A DNA stretch of 64,000 nt from an uncultured Bacteroidia bacterium (GCA_905478335.1 CAJQIC010000030.1:48984-112983), one strand, 5' to 3'. Shown: positions 39,310-49,720, numbered from the stretch's first letter. Translations and numbers: made by a program. The notes: generated by a model not told the origin, from the sequence alone.

Positions 39310-41679
39310 ATGTACAGATTGATTTGCTTCCTTTCGCTATTCTTATTTGCGTCAGGTGCATTTGCTCAAAAATTTACGGTCAGTGGGCGTATTTCCGACG
39401 GAAGTTCGGGTGAGGATTTACTGTACTCCACAGTACTTGTTAAAGATAAGTCGTTAGGAACCGAGGCGAATGATTATGGCTTCTATTCGCTGACCTTGGA
39501 CCCGGGTCAATACACACTTGTTTATGAATATGTGGGCTTTGCTACCGTTGTTAAGAATATTAACCTACAACAAGACACAACCCTAAACATTGAGCTCATG
39601 CCAAATGGCGAGCGGTTAAAAGACGTTGTAATTGACTTGGAACAAAGAGAAAGGCAGGTAGAAAACAAACAAATATCTGTAGTAAGCATGGACATTAAAA
39701 CCATCAAAGAGATTCCGGTAATCTTTGGTGAAGTAGATGTTCTAAAAACAATTACCCTATTGCCGGGCATCCAATCTGCAGGAGAGGGAAACTCGGGTAT
39801 TAATGTGCGTGGTGGTTCTCAAGATCAAAACTTGATTCTCCTTGATGAGGCAACCGTTTACAATGCTTCTCACTTATTGGGGTTCTTTTCGGTGTTTAAT
39901 GGTGATGCCATTAAAGACATACAAGTATACAAAGGTGGTATACCCGCACAATATGGTGGTAGACTTGCCTCCCTTCTTGATATTAAAATGAAAGATGGGA
40001 ACAAAAAGAAATACGGTGCAACAGGAGGAATTGGAACTATTTCAAGCCGATTGACATTGGAGGGACCCATTAAAAAAGATACTTCGTCGTTTATGATTGC
40101 GGGTCGTAGATCTTATGCCGACATTTTTCTACCTCTCGCAGGCAGTGACCTAGCAAGGGAGAGTACGTTATACTTTTATGACCTCAACCTAAAATTAAAT
40201 TATAAACTTTCTGACAAAGACAAGCTTTTTGCAAGTGGTTACTTTGGAAGAGACGTTTTTGGTTTTGGAAGTTTGTTTGGAATAAACTGGGGTAACGCCA
40301 CTGGAACGGTTCGTTGGAATCACCTGTTTAATAAAAAACTCTTTTTAAATACCTCATTTGTATTTAGTGACTTTAATTATGGTTTCAATTTCGAGTTCGC
40401 TGAAAACGCTGCCTTTGGACTTGAACAAAACATCCGTGATTTTTACATCAAACCGGATTTCACGTATTACATGTCTCCAAAAAACACGTTACGTTTTGGG
40501 ATGCAGCTGACGCGACACTATTTCCAACCTGGGACATTTTTTGCAGCTAATGAAGAGACAAGAAAAACATTTACTCAAGACTTAGTCCTTGAAAAAAGAA
40601 ATGCACTTGAAGGTGCGGTCTATATTGATGATGAAGTTAAGTTTAACGATAAGTTCAACATTCGCTATGGGGCAAGACTTTCTTCATTTTCTAACATCGG
40701 AGGTACAGAATACGGATATACAAAAAATGAGAATTTTGCACCCGTTGACAGTTTAACCGTAAAAACGGTCTTTGACCAAAACAACATTTACAATACTTAT
40801 TGGGGATTAGAGCCTCGCATGGCAGTAAGTTACAACGTAGCCAAAATGACTGCCGTTAAGGCTTCATATAACCGTACGTTTCAATACATTCAGCAAGCAT
40901 CAAACACGGCATCTGCCTTTCCAACGGACCAATGGTTTTCTTCAAACTTGAATATCGAGCCTCAAATTGCTGATCAAGTTGCTGTTGGGTTATTCAAAAA
41001 CTTTAAGAAGGGGATTGAAACCTCTTTGGAAGTATATTATAAAACCATGCAGAACCAAATTGATTACCGAGACGGTGCTGTTTTGGTTTTTAATGATCAG
41101 CTTGATGGTGAATTACTAACTGGAACAGGAGAGGCTTACGGAACTGAGTTGTATCTAGCAAAAAATGAGGGCAAAACAACTGGTTTTGTTTCTTATACAT
41201 TATCTAAAACGACAAGAAACACCGTTGGCATCAACAACAATGAGGACTATGTTGCCAATTTCGATATTCGGAACAACCTTTCGGTTGTTGCCACCCGAAA
41301 AATTATGGCTCAACTCTCTGCCTCAGCGACATTCACCTATACAACAGGAAGACCGTACACAACACCAGAAGGCAAGTATTTTTGGGACGGAGATTGGTAC
41401 CCGCTATATGGAGAACGCAACAATGCTAGGCTTCCAGACTACCACCGATTGGATGTCGGTTTAACATGGAAAAACAAGCCAACTAAAAAATATAAAAGCA
41501 GTTGGAATCTGTCTGTGTATAACGCCTACAACCGAGCAAACGCTTATGCCATTTACTTCCGGACCGCAACACCTGAAGAGGCCGCAGAAAATGAGTTTGT
41601 TAGCAGTGGAGATCAAGTCGCTGTGCAGGTAACATTATTTAAAATTATACCATCTATCACCTGGAATTTCGAGTTTTAA
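39310..41679 (+). CDS. TonB-dependent receptor, partner of DUF4249 lipoprotein
   Basis: 789 residues: signal peptide (to FAQ at about 19), a carboxypeptidase-regulatory-like domain (20-105, FTVSGRISDGSSGEDLLYS), a plug domain (NVRGGSQDQNLILLDEATVY near 165) and a 22-strand barrel ending ITWNFEF. It should import a large or chelated ligand through the outer membrane using TonB energy. The next gene begins 3 bp later and encodes a DUF4249 lipoprotein, a frequent pairing in Bacteroidota. The substrate is unknown; this is not a SusC/SusD pair. Confidence 0.88.
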   Translation: MYRLICFLSLFLFASGAFAQKFTVSGRISDGSSGEDLLYSTVLVKDKSLGTEANDYGFYSLTLDPGQYTLVYEYVGFATVVKNINLQQDTTLNIELMPNGERLKDVVIDLEQRERQVENKQISVVSMDIKTIKEIPVIFGEVDVLKTITLLPGIQSAGEGNSGINVRGGSQDQNLILLDEATVYNASHLLGFFSVFNGDAIKDIQVYKGGIPAQYGGRLASLLDIKMKDGNKKKYGATGGIGTISSRLTLEGPIKKDTSSFMIAGRRSYADIFLPLAGSDLARESTLYFYDLNLKLNYKLSDKDKLFASGYFGRDVFGFGSLFGINWGNATGTVRWNHLFNKKLFLNTSFVFSDFNYGFNFEFAENAAFGLEQNIRDFYIKPDFTYYMSPKNTLRFGMQLTRHYFQPGTFFAANEETRKTFTQDLVLEKRNALEGAVYIDDEVKFNDKFNIRYGARLSSFSNIGGTEYGYTKNENFAPVDSLTVKTVFDQNNIYNTYWGLEPRMAVSYNVAKMTAVKASYNRTFQYIQQASNTASAFPTDQWFSSNLNIEPQIADQVAVGLFKNFKKGIETSLEVYYKTMQNQIDYRDGAVLVFNDQLDGELLTGTGEAYGTELYLAKNEGKTTGFVSYTLSKTTRNTVGINNNEDYVANFDIRNNLSVVATRKIMAQLSASATFTYTTGRPYTTPEGKYFWDGDWYPLYGERNNARLPDYHRLDVGLTWKNKPTKKYKSSWNLSVYNAYNRANAYAIYFRTATPEEAAENEFVSSGDQVAVQVTLFKIIPSITWNFEF

Positions 41680-41681
41680 TC

Positions 41682-42548
41682 ATGAAAAATACTTTATATA
41701 ATTTAGCAGTGCTTGCCTTGACAGTTGGTTTAGGTGCTTGCGAAAAAGTGGTTCAATTAGACGTGCCTGAAGCAGACCCAATAGTGGTTGTGGAAAGTCA
41801 AATTTCAAACGAAACCGAGAAATGGTTGGTTAACTTAACCTTGACACAGCCATACTTCGATCAGTCTGGAATTGTCTTTGTTGATGATGCGATTGTAACG
41901 ATTGAAGACAATAACAACAGCATAGATACCTTAGTATATGACGCTGATGGTAACTACCTAAGCAAGGTTGAAAAAGCTTGTGTAATTGGTGATGTATATA
42001 CGCTCAAAATTGAGCACGGTTCAAAAACTTATACATCCACTGAGAAATGCTTTTACCAAGACACTATTGATCTGGTCGAGTCTTACTACTTACCAGAACG
42101 GAATGGCTTTATTCCTGTTGGTTATTATGTATTTGAAAAAGCGAATGAATATGAACCTGACGGAGATTTCTACCTTTGGAATATCTACCAAAATGGCAAC
42201 ATTCTCACAGATTCAATTGGTTACTTAATTGATAGCGATGAGTTCCGTGAAACTGGGTTCTTCAATATTTCCATTGATCCAGACGATCCCTTAAAGGACA
42301 TTGACCGAGGTGTTTTTCCACGACCATTTCCATGGAATTTCGAAAAGGGAGATAGTGTAACTGTTGAGCAGATGCGGATTAGTGAAGATTACTATAATTT
42401 TATTTCTGAATTCAGCACCCAACAACAGCGTTCTGGAACGCCTTTTGACCCTCCGCCTTTTAACCCAACATCAAACATCAGTGGTGGCGCTTACGGTTTC
42501 TTTAGAGTCGTTAATGTTTCGTCAAAATCTGTAATCGTTACTGAGTAG
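41682..42548 (+). CDS. DUF4249 family lipoprotein
   Basis: 288 residues. The lipoprotein signal peptide ends at GLGAC (lipobox), followed by EKVVQLDVPEADPIVVVES, a typical DUF4249 opening, and a beta-rich body. DUF4249 proteins sit beside TonB-dependent receptors and probably act as surface lids or ligand-binding subunits. It converges on the TlpA-like gene with an 11-nt overlap. Confidence 0.85.
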   Translation: MKNTLYNLAVLALTVGLGACEKVVQLDVPEADPIVVVESQISNETEKWLVNLTLTQPYFDQSGIVFVDDAIVTIEDNNNSIDTLVYDADGNYLSKVEKACVIGDVYTLKIEHGSKTYTSTEKCFYQDTIDLVESYYLPERNGFIPVGYYVFEKANEYEPDGDFYLWNIYQNGNILTDSIGYLIDSDEFRETGFFNISIDPDDPLKDIDRGVFPRPFPWNFEKGDSVTVEQMRISEDYYNFISEFSTQQQRSGTPFDPPPFNPTSNISGGAYGFFRVVNVSSKSVIVTE

Positions 42549-43776
42549 TAGCCGACAACTTGGATAGCTGTCTTAAGTCGTCAAACATTTCTTTCGACTG
42601 TTTTTCGTAATACGACTTTGTGCTTGGTCCGTAAAAACCGGTATGAATTTTATACACCTGTTTGTTGGGTAAAACGTAAATCAAGGTTGGGTATGATTTA
42701 ATCTGTTTTAGCCATGGAACAGATTTAAGCGCCTCGGATTTTTTTGCTTCGCCCGCATACAGTATTGGATAAAATACGTTCAGGTGGTCTCTCAGTTTTT
42801 GTAGTGGTTTTTGTGCTTTTTCAAAATTTAGCCGCTCAAAACTTAACGCCACAACTTGAATACCTAAATCTTCAATAAGCGACTTGTTCTTCGCTAGAAA
42901 TAACATTTCATCCATACAGTTAGGGCACCAACTACCCATGATTTGAATAAGCATTGGTCTGTTGGCATAGGTTGAGTCTGATGATGAAACAACTCCTCCA
43001 TCTATACTTTGAAAATCAAACGAAACAGTCTTTTCCGCATCTACCATCTCCGTCATTTGATAAGGACTAATTAACGTTGGCTCTTCGTCCTTCCTAGCGA
43101 CAAAAGGTTCTTTCCAGGTTTTGCCACTGTAAAACCACCCTTTCAGTGTATCTTTATTCAATGCCGCTTCAAACAAAAAGGCATGAGCGCCATCAAACGT
43201 AGAAAGTTGTAGTTGGTTGCCGGCGAAACCACCTTCCAGAAATCGATAGTCACCCGTTTCTGTAATGAATGTTCCCTTCATGCTGTTGTTGTCCGTCTCA
43301 AACAAACCAATTGCATTGTAAGCGTCTTCCGAGTTTGGACTAAACACAACCTGCCATTTACCATCAACCGCTGTTTCTAGGGGTCCGCTATGTCTAAACC
43401 TTTGCGACAAATTGTATTTACCCGTTAATGGCATTTTGTAATCCTGTCTAGAGTAATCAATAAAATATCCTGTAACCGTGTTACCTTCAAACACCAATTC
43501 TAAAGTGGAGTTAAAGTATGGGCTTTCCACCACTACCGTATCACCAACTATGTGTATGGAGTCGTGAACGATTTGTTCATCACCATTCCAAACCGATGCT
43601 TTTAGGTGTTCGTCGACTTCTATGAACTCAAGAAAAAATGGAATCTGTTTGTCGGCTTCGGTTATACCAACTTCAATCTTCCACAAACCGCAAATGTCGG
43701 CGCTATTAAATTGTTTAGCTTCCTGACAAGAGGCTAAGAAGAGAACGACAATCCATGGCCACATTTTGTTAATCAT
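42538..43776 (-). CDS. TlpA-like thioredoxin-fold lipoprotein
   Basis: 412 residues. A lipobox (FLASC) gives a lipid anchor. Residues ~30-240 form a beta-rich N-terminal part (DICGLWKIEVG), and ~255-400 a thioredoxin fold with active site WCPNC (GSWCPNCMDEM). It should be a periplasm-facing thiol-disulfide oxidoreductase, as in Bacteroidota TlpA/ResA-like proteins. It is transcribed alone from a region divergent with the next TonB receptor. Confidence 0.85.
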   Translation of the reverse strand: MINKMWPWIVVLFLASCQEAKQFNSADICGLWKIEVGITEADKQIPFFLEFIEVDEHLKASVWNGDEQIVHDSIHIVGDTVVVESPYFNSTLELVFEGNTVTGYFIDYSRQDYKMPLTGKYNLSQRFRHSGPLETAVDGKWQVVFSPNSEDAYNAIGLFETDNNSMKGTFITETGDYRFLEGGFAGNQLQLSTFDGAHAFLFEAALNKDTLKGWFYSGKTWKEPFVARKDEEPTLISPYQMTEMVDAEKTVSFDFQSIDGGVVSSSDSTYANRPMLIQIMGSWCPNCMDEMLFLAKNKSLIEDLGIQVVALSFERLNFEKAQKPLQKLRDHLNVFYPILYAGEAKKSEALKSVPWLKQIKSYPTLIYVLPNKQVYKIHTGFYGPSTKSYYEKQSKEMFDDLRQLSKLSATTQ

Positions 43777-43866
43777 AGCCCAAAATTAGTCCTTTATTAA
43801 AAGCTGTGACGATTAAAGTGCTGCAAGTATCAACATTTCCTTTTTTTTTTATGTTATTTGAAGTTG

Positions 43867-46734
43867 ATGACTTTATTCAAAACAAGCATTCGGGGCATTT
43901 TAGTCGTATTACTCGTCGCCCTTTCGTGCGGGTCGATACTTGGTCAAACACTTTCTGGTGTAGTCTTAGACAAGGCGGGCGCACCACTAATTGCAGCAGA
44001 CATTCTCGTTAAAGGAAAACAAAATGGTGCAAGTACCGATGAAAATGGCCGTTTTGAGTTGGTAGTTAAATCTTTGCCTGTAACCCTAATTGTAAGTTAC
44101 CAAGGCTTTGAAAACTATAGTTACGTGGTAAAGGATCAGAGCCAAGCAACAAACATTAAAATCACGCTGTCTCCAACAAAAGCCCGCTTAGGAACAACAG
44201 TTGTTAAGGTTGATCGTGTAAGTGAAAAACAAAAAGAATCACCGTTAACTGTGGAGTCGCTTGGTATAAAAGCCATAAAAGAAGCGCCTTCAGCGTCCTT
44301 TTATGAAAGCTTAGGAAACCTTAAAGGTGTTGATGTTACAGCTGCCAGTCTTGGCTTCCGTGTGGTTAACACACGTGGATTTAACAGCACAAGTCCTGTA
44401 AGAAGTTTACAGCTTATTGATGGTGTTGACAACCAATCCCCTGGTTTAAACTTCGCTCTTGGAAACTTTCTAGGTGCGAATGACTTGGACTTAAAACGGG
44501 TTGATATTGTAGCTGGTGCAAGTAGCGCTTTTTATGGCCCAAATGCCTTCAATGGTGTTATAAGCATGGAAACGAAAAGCCCGTTTGATTATCCTGGTTT
44601 ATCCGTTGAGATAAAAGGTGGAGAGCGGAACTTGGGTCAGGTAGCCGCAAGGTGGGCAGATGTAATTCCTGGCAAAAAAGGTTTAAACCGATTTGCATAC
44701 AAAATCGGCATCTTCTACCTGCAAGCAAACGACTGGGAAGCAGATAACTACGAACCCACGGTAGATAGTCGATATGATGAAAACAATCCAGGAGGATATG
44801 ATGCAGTAAATGTGTATGGCGACGAAAGCTTTGAACCAAACAATGACTATACGTCTTCCTTTAGTCAATTCACCAACCCCGGTTTGGGTTACTTCTATCG
44901 CACAGGATACCAAGAGCGGTCGTTGGTTGATTACAAAACAGACAATCTCAAATTAAATACCTCATTACATTGCCGACTAAGAGATTCGGCAGAGCTGATT
45001 TATGCTTTTAACTTCGGTGGTGGGTCTACAGTGTACCAAGGCGACAACCGGTATCGACTAGACAATATTACATTTTGGCAAAACCGTATTGAGTATAGAA
45101 AGAAAGATAACTTCTTTATTCGGCTTTATAGCACCTCTGAAGATGCAGGAGACACCTATGACATCGTTTCCACAGCTTTTAAACTCAATGAGCTGAGTAA
45201 AACCAATACGAGTTGGAACAATGCCTTTAAAACCAATTGGCGGATCCTGCGATTTAAAAACCAAGTAGAAGGTCTCCCAGACTACCCTTTTTTCAATGCA
45301 GACAAACATGAGACGATTGAAAATTGGGCAAACAACTATCTAGATCCGTTTTTAATGCAACATCAAGATTCGTTGTTTAAGTGGCACAATCAAAACAGGG
45401 GTTATGTAGACGATGCTTCTGGTGGTGGAAGTTTGCCGAGATACGATGTGGGTACGCAACCTTTTGACAGTGTTTTCAGTGACATTACCTCTCGATTGTT
45501 TACCGATGAGGGTACGCGGTTTTATGACAAATCTTCCCTTTACCACCTCCATGGCGAAAAGAAATTCATGAAGAAGTTTGCTGAAATTACCATCGGCGCA
45601 AACGGCCGTTTGTACACCCCAGATTCGCGTGGCACCATTCTTAACGACACCGGTAGTGTTGTAATTAGGAACGTTGAATACGGCGTTTATGGTGGATTGA
45701 AAAAGAAACTGAAGAACGAGAAGGTGATTATGAACATCACCACAAGGATTGATAAAAATCAGAATTTCGATTACTTGTTTTCTCCTGCAGCATCGGTTAT
45801 ATATATGCCAAATAAAAAGCACACGTACCGTGCTTCTTTCTCATCAGCCATTAGGAACCCTACTTTAGCAGACCAATATTTGTTTTATGACGTAGGTCGT
45901 GCCCAGTTAATTGGAAATTTGAACGGTTTTGATTCACTCATTACCCTTTCCTCTTTTAACGACTATCGGAATGATGGTTTGACACTGGAAAGTATCAAAT
46001 ACTTTGACGTTGACCCTATTCGGCCAGAAAAAGCCAAAACCATTGAACTTGGTTACAAGGGCTCTTTGTTAGACAATTCATTGTTCGTTGATCTAGGTTA
46101 TTACTATACTTTGTACACTGATTTTATTGGTTACAACATTGGACTTGATGCCACTTTCGACCCCAATACCAGTTTTCCGGTTGGTGGAATTGAAGTTTTT
46201 CGTGTAGCAGCAAACGCCAAATCAAATGTGACCACTCAAGGCGCATCCATTGGTTTGAATTATTACTTTAAGAATTATGCGCTTGGTGGTAATTACTCAT
46301 GGAATGTCTTAAACAAAAAAGGAACAGACGACCCAATTATACCAGCTTTTAACACCCCTGAACACAAGTTTAATATATCCTTTACTGGGCGAAAGTTAAA
46401 ACTGCTAAAAGTCATCGGACATAATTTTGGCTTTGGAATAAACTATAAGTGGATACAGGGTTTCGTTTTTGAGGGGTCACCACAGTTTACTGGATTTGTA
46501 CCTACCTACGACATGGTTGATGCGCAAGTCAACTATAGGTGGAAAGATAAAAACACGACGTTTAAACTTGGGGCTTCGAATGTTTTAGGCATTCTGCCTT
46601 TGTTTGACGCCGATGATGCTGGAAAAAGGCGCTCCGTTTTCAACAACACAAACTACCAAGTGTACGGTGGGCCATATGTTGGTCGATTGGCGTATTTCTC
46701 TGTTTTGGTAGACATCGAAAAGGCAAAAAAGTAA
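43867..46734 (+). CDS. TonB-dependent receptor
   Basis: 955 residues from the ATG at 43867 (a TTG three codons earlier is in frame). The signal peptide ends at GSILGQ; a carboxypeptidase-like domain follows (TLSGVVLDKAGAPLIAADI), then a plug (LGFRVVNTRGFNSTS, GASSAFYGPNAFNGVIS) and a long barrel. No paired SusD or DUF4249 gene is adjacent; the next gene is a secreted esterase-like protein. The ligand is unknown. Confidence 0.87.
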   Translation: MTLFKTSIRGILVVLLVALSCGSILGQTLSGVVLDKAGAPLIAADILVKGKQNGASTDENGRFELVVKSLPVTLIVSYQGFENYSYVVKDQSQATNIKITLSPTKARLGTTVVKVDRVSEKQKESPLTVESLGIKAIKEAPSASFYESLGNLKGVDVTAASLGFRVVNTRGFNSTSPVRSLQLIDGVDNQSPGLNFALGNFLGANDLDLKRVDIVAGASSAFYGPNAFNGVISMETKSPFDYPGLSVEIKGGERNLGQVAARWADVIPGKKGLNRFAYKIGIFYLQANDWEADNYEPTVDSRYDENNPGGYDAVNVYGDESFEPNNDYTSSFSQFTNPGLGYFYRTGYQERSLVDYKTDNLKLNTSLHCRLRDSAELIYAFNFGGGSTVYQGDNRYRLDNITFWQNRIEYRKKDNFFIRLYSTSEDAGDTYDIVSTAFKLNELSKTNTSWNNAFKTNWRILRFKNQVEGLPDYPFFNADKHETIENWANNYLDPFLMQHQDSLFKWHNQNRGYVDDASGGGSLPRYDVGTQPFDSVFSDITSRLFTDEGTRFYDKSSLYHLHGEKKFMKKFAEITIGANGRLYTPDSRGTILNDTGSVVIRNVEYGVYGGLKKKLKNEKVIMNITTRIDKNQNFDYLFSPAASVIYMPNKKHTYRASFSSAIRNPTLADQYLFYDVGRAQLIGNLNGFDSLITLSSFNDYRNDGLTLESIKYFDVDPIRPEKAKTIELGYKGSLLDNSLFVDLGYYYTLYTDFIGYNIGLDATFDPNTSFPVGGIEVFRVAANAKSNVTTQGASIGLNYYFKNYALGGNYSWNVLNKKGTDDPIIPAFNTPEHKFNISFTGRKLKLLKVIGHNFGFGINYKWIQGFVFEGSPQFTGFVPTYDMVDAQVNYRWKDKNTTFKLGASNVLGILPLFDADDAGKRRSVFNNTNYQVYGGPYVGRLAYFSVLVDIEKAKK

Positions 46735-46742
46735 CACATCAA

Positions 46743-46772
46743 TTTGAAAATGAGTGGTTTTGCTTATTTTTG
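46743..46772 (+). promoter_or_regulatory. Bacteroidota-type promoter for the esterase-like gene
   Basis: TTTG at 46743-46746 (-33-like) and TATTTTTG at 46765-46772 (matching TAnnTTTG) are 18 bp apart and 28 bp before the ATG at 46800. Confidence 0.55.
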
Positions 46773-46799
46773 AATTGACACTATAAATTTATTAAACAT

Positions 46800-48509
46800 A
46801 TGAAAAGAGTTTACGCTTATCTAATGGTTGCAGGCTTCATGTTATCAAGTCTTCAGCTTTTCGCACAAAAAAGATATATAGACGAGGTCTATACGGATGC
46901 GGACATTGAAGTAACATCAAATGTTACTTATGCAACGAATATTGATTTTTTAAGATCTTCAAGATTGTCGTCGGCATCTCAATTACAGGTTGGAACGGAA
47001 TTAACGGCCATCAAAACAGCCCTCTTTACTGGCCAACCAATTCCTGCTACACACCGCAACCTTGCAGACACAACTTCTGTAATTAAGGTTCAAGATGTTA
47101 AAATGGACATTTATGCCCCAAAGGCTTCTGCAGATACAACGTCTGCGAGACCAGTAATTATTTACTTACACACAGGTAACTTTTTACCTAGCCCCTTAAA
47201 TGGTAGTCCGGTAGGAACAACGGTTGATAGCTCTGCTATTGTTTTATGCCAAGGTTGGGCAAAGCGTGGTTATGTCGCTATTTCTGCAGATTACCGACTT
47301 GGTTGGAACCCATTAGCTTCTGGTCCTACGGGTGAGTTTGAACGACGTGGTACATTGTTGAACGCAGTATATCGCTCAATTCAAGATATCAAGCAGTGTG
47401 TTGCTGGTTTAAAAGTTGAAGCCAGTGGTACAAACATGTATAAGATTGATCCTGATAAAATTGTTCTATATGGAGAAGGTACAGGCGCTTATATTTCGTT
47501 GGCATACAACTCGTTAGACAAATATTCTGAAATCAGCCTACCTCAATTCTTAAACCCATTAACGCAAAAATCTTTTGTAGACACAACATTAGTTGGTCGT
47601 ATTGATGGTTCTGGTATTCCTCAATCATTGACATTATATGGTCCACCACGTGCAAACATGGATGTAGCGGCTGTAGTTGCTGCAGGTGGAGCATTGGCAG
47701 ACACTTCATGGTTAGAAGCAGGTGATAAGCCAATAATCGCTTTTCAGTGCATTAGAGACCCTTTCGCACCGTTTAACGCTGGAACTGTGATCGTACCAAC
47801 TACACAAGAAGATGTGGTTGATGTAACTGGTTCAAATACGTATATCGCCAAAGCAAACGCCTTGGGTCTTAACGATGCTTTCAAGGATATGGGCAATGAT
47901 GTATATTCAACAATCGCAAGAGAGAAGTATGGTAAGACGTTTGACTACATCTACCCTAGCCCACGAGATGAGATTACGGTTAATGACAACTTAGAAGGTT
48001 TGTTTGCCATCGATCTTAAAGCTGGTGCGTCTCTTTTCCAAAACCAAGCTGGTCCTTGGCAATGGTGGGATCCAAACTCTCCATTGGCAAAAGCAGAGTT
48101 TCAAACAGGTGTGACTACGCACATGGCTTCGTTACAGTCAAATCCAGACATGTCTCCTGCAAAAGGACGCGCATATGTAGACACCATTCAAGGATATATG
48201 TGCCCACGTATTGCAGTTATACATGGTTACTACACTACAGCAGAGTTATCCGCTCCTTCTATATCTGAGCTAAATGGTAAAACGTATCCAAACCCAACAA
48301 ATGGTGTTTTGAATATCGACATGAATGACAAAACTCAGATCAACGCTATAACGGTTTCTGATATCAGCGGAAAGGTTGTAATGACAATAAACGACTTAAA
48401 CACGTCTAGTACGTCTTTAGATTTATCAAACCTATATGATGGTTACTACTTCTTACAAGTGTATACCGAACTAGGTATGGCCACTCAAAAAATTGTATTG
48501 GCTAGATAG
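46800..48509 (+). CDS. Alpha/beta-hydrolase-like T9SS protein with altered nucleophile motif
   Basis: 569 residues. The signal peptide ends at LFAQ; an alpha/beta-hydrolase-like domain spans ~90-430 (VKMDIYAPKAS, YLHTGNF, SADYRLGWNP, KIVLYGEGTGAYISLAY). The oxyanion-type HGG is HTG, and the expected G-x-S-x-G is GEGTG, so the usual Ser is Gly. The C-terminal 75 residues form a T9SS type A tail (YPNPTNGVLNIDM, YDGYYFLQVY). It is secreted or surface-bound. It may be a non-canonical esterase or a binding protein; enzyme activity is doubtful. Confidence 0.75.
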   Translation: MKRVYAYLMVAGFMLSSLQLFAQKRYIDEVYTDADIEVTSNVTYATNIDFLRSSRLSSASQLQVGTELTAIKTALFTGQPIPATHRNLADTTSVIKVQDVKMDIYAPKASADTTSARPVIIYLHTGNFLPSPLNGSPVGTTVDSSAIVLCQGWAKRGYVAISADYRLGWNPLASGPTGEFERRGTLLNAVYRSIQDIKQCVAGLKVEASGTNMYKIDPDKIVLYGEGTGAYISLAYNSLDKYSEISLPQFLNPLTQKSFVDTTLVGRIDGSGIPQSLTLYGPPRANMDVAAVVAAGGALADTSWLEAGDKPIIAFQCIRDPFAPFNAGTVIVPTTQEDVVDVTGSNTYIAKANALGLNDAFKDMGNDVYSTIAREKYGKTFDYIYPSPRDEITVNDNLEGLFAIDLKAGASLFQNQAGPWQWWDPNSPLAKAEFQTGVTTHMASLQSNPDMSPAKGRAYVDTIQGYMCPRIAVIHGYYTTAELSAPSISELNGKTYPNPTNGVLNIDMNDKTQINAITVSDISGKVVMTINDLNTSSTSLDLSNLYDGYYFLQVYTELGMATQKIVLAR

Positions 48510-48533
48510 GTAAAACTTTATATTAAATAAAAA

Positions 48534-48560
48534 GGCGTCGAATAACTTCGACGCCTTTTT
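48534..48560. terminator. Bidirectional intrinsic terminator
   Basis: A perfect 9-bp stem GGCGTCGAA / TTCGACGCC with loop TAAC is flanked by A-rich sequence upstream and T6 downstream, between the convergent esterase-like and acyl-CoA dehydrogenase genes. Confidence 0.85.
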
Positions 48561-48577
48561 TATTGATTGTTTTTGTT

Positions 48578-49720
48578 CTAATCTTTCAAAATGTCACGTG
48601 AAATAACAACACGTTGTATTTCGGATGTACCCTCATATATCTGAGTGATTTTCGCATCACGCATTAAACGTTCCACGTGGTATTCTTTTACAAATCCATA
48701 ACCACCATGAACCTGTACCGCTTCAACAGTCGTTTTCATTGCTGTTTCTGATGCCACTAACTTGGCCATGCTACTTGCTCGCGCATAGTCCATATCGTTG
48801 TCTTTTAACCAAGCTGCTTTTATACAAAGTAATCTCGCCATTTCGATTTCCGTTGCCATATCTGCAAGCTTAAATGCTATAGCCTGATGGTTCATAATTT
48901 CAGTTCCGAAGGCTTTTCTTTCCTTAGAGTATGCGACAGATCTTTCATAAGCTCCTGAAGCTATTCCTAATGCTTGTGCGGCAATGCCTATACGGCCGCC
49001 TGATAACACTTTCATCGCGAACTTAAACCCAAAGCCATCTGCTCCAATTCGGTTTTCTTTCGGCACTTTTACGTCTTGGAACATTAAAGAATGTGTGTCC
49101 GAACCACGGATACCAAGCTTATCTTCTTTTTTACCTACCACAAAACCATGCATGTCTTTGGTTACAATTAATGCATTTATACCGCGATGTCCTTTCTCAA
49201 CATCCGTCTGAGCAATAACTAAAAACGTATCAGCAGTATTCCCGTTTGTAATCCAGTTTTTTGTACCATTTAATAAGTAGTGGTCGCCTTTGTCAATTGC
49301 CGTTGTTCTTTGTGAAGTGGCGTCACTGCCTGCTTCTGGTTCTGATAAACAAAAACCACCATGAATCTTGCCTTGAGCCAATGGAACCAAGAATTTTTGC
49401 TTTTGTTCTTCCGTACCATATTCTTCAAGACCCCAACACACTAAGCTGTTGTTCACAGACATAACAACTGAAGCTGAAGCATCTATCTTAGAAATTTCCT
49501 CCATTGCCAATACATATGACACTGCATCCATTCCCGCTCCACCATATTTAGGGTCGACCATCAATCCCATAAAACCCAGCTCTCCCATTTTGCGTACTTG
49601 CTCCATAGGAAACCTTTGTTCGTTATCACGTTCAATTACTCCAGGCAATAATTCTGTTTCTGCAAAATCTCTTGCAGCTTGTTGAATCATCAAATGCTCT
49701 TCTGTAAGTTCAAAATTCAT
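48578..49720 (-). CDS. Acyl-CoA dehydrogenase
   Basis: 380 residues, the normal family length. Motifs: GGFCLSEPEAGSD and NGTKNWITNG (FAD and substrate binding), AYERSVAYSKERKAFG, VQVHGGYGFVKEYHVERLMRD and the terminal QIYEGTSEIQR, which contains the catalytic Glu region of short-chain types. The enzyme oxidises acyl-CoA to trans-2-enoyl-CoA, passing electrons to ETF. Chain-length specificity is not readable. The gene stands alone, divergent from the LD-carboxypeptidase. Confidence 0.93.
   Translation of the reverse strand: MNFELTEEHLMIQQAARDFAETELLPGVIERDNEQRFPMEQVRKMGELGFMGLMVDPKYGGAGMDAVSYVLAMEEISKIDASASVVMSVNNSLVCWGLEEYGTEEQKQKFLVPLAQGKIHGGFCLSEPEAGSDATSQRTTAIDKGDHYLLNGTKNWITNGNTADTFLVIAQTDVEKGHRGINALIVTKDMHGFVVGKKEDKLGIRGSDTHSLMFQDVKVPKENRIGADGFGFKFAMKVLSGGRIGIAAQALGIASGAYERSVAYSKERKAFGTEIMNHQAIAFKLADMATEIEMARLLCIKAAWLKDNDMDYARASSMAKLVASETAMKTTVEAVQVHGGYGFVKEYHVERLMRDAKITQIYEGTSEIQRVVISRDILKD

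Noticed and set aside
48593..48605. CACGTG with partial flanks near the acyl-CoA dehydrogenase stop
   Set aside because: The arms do not match the parS palindrome; a chance E-box-like hexamer.
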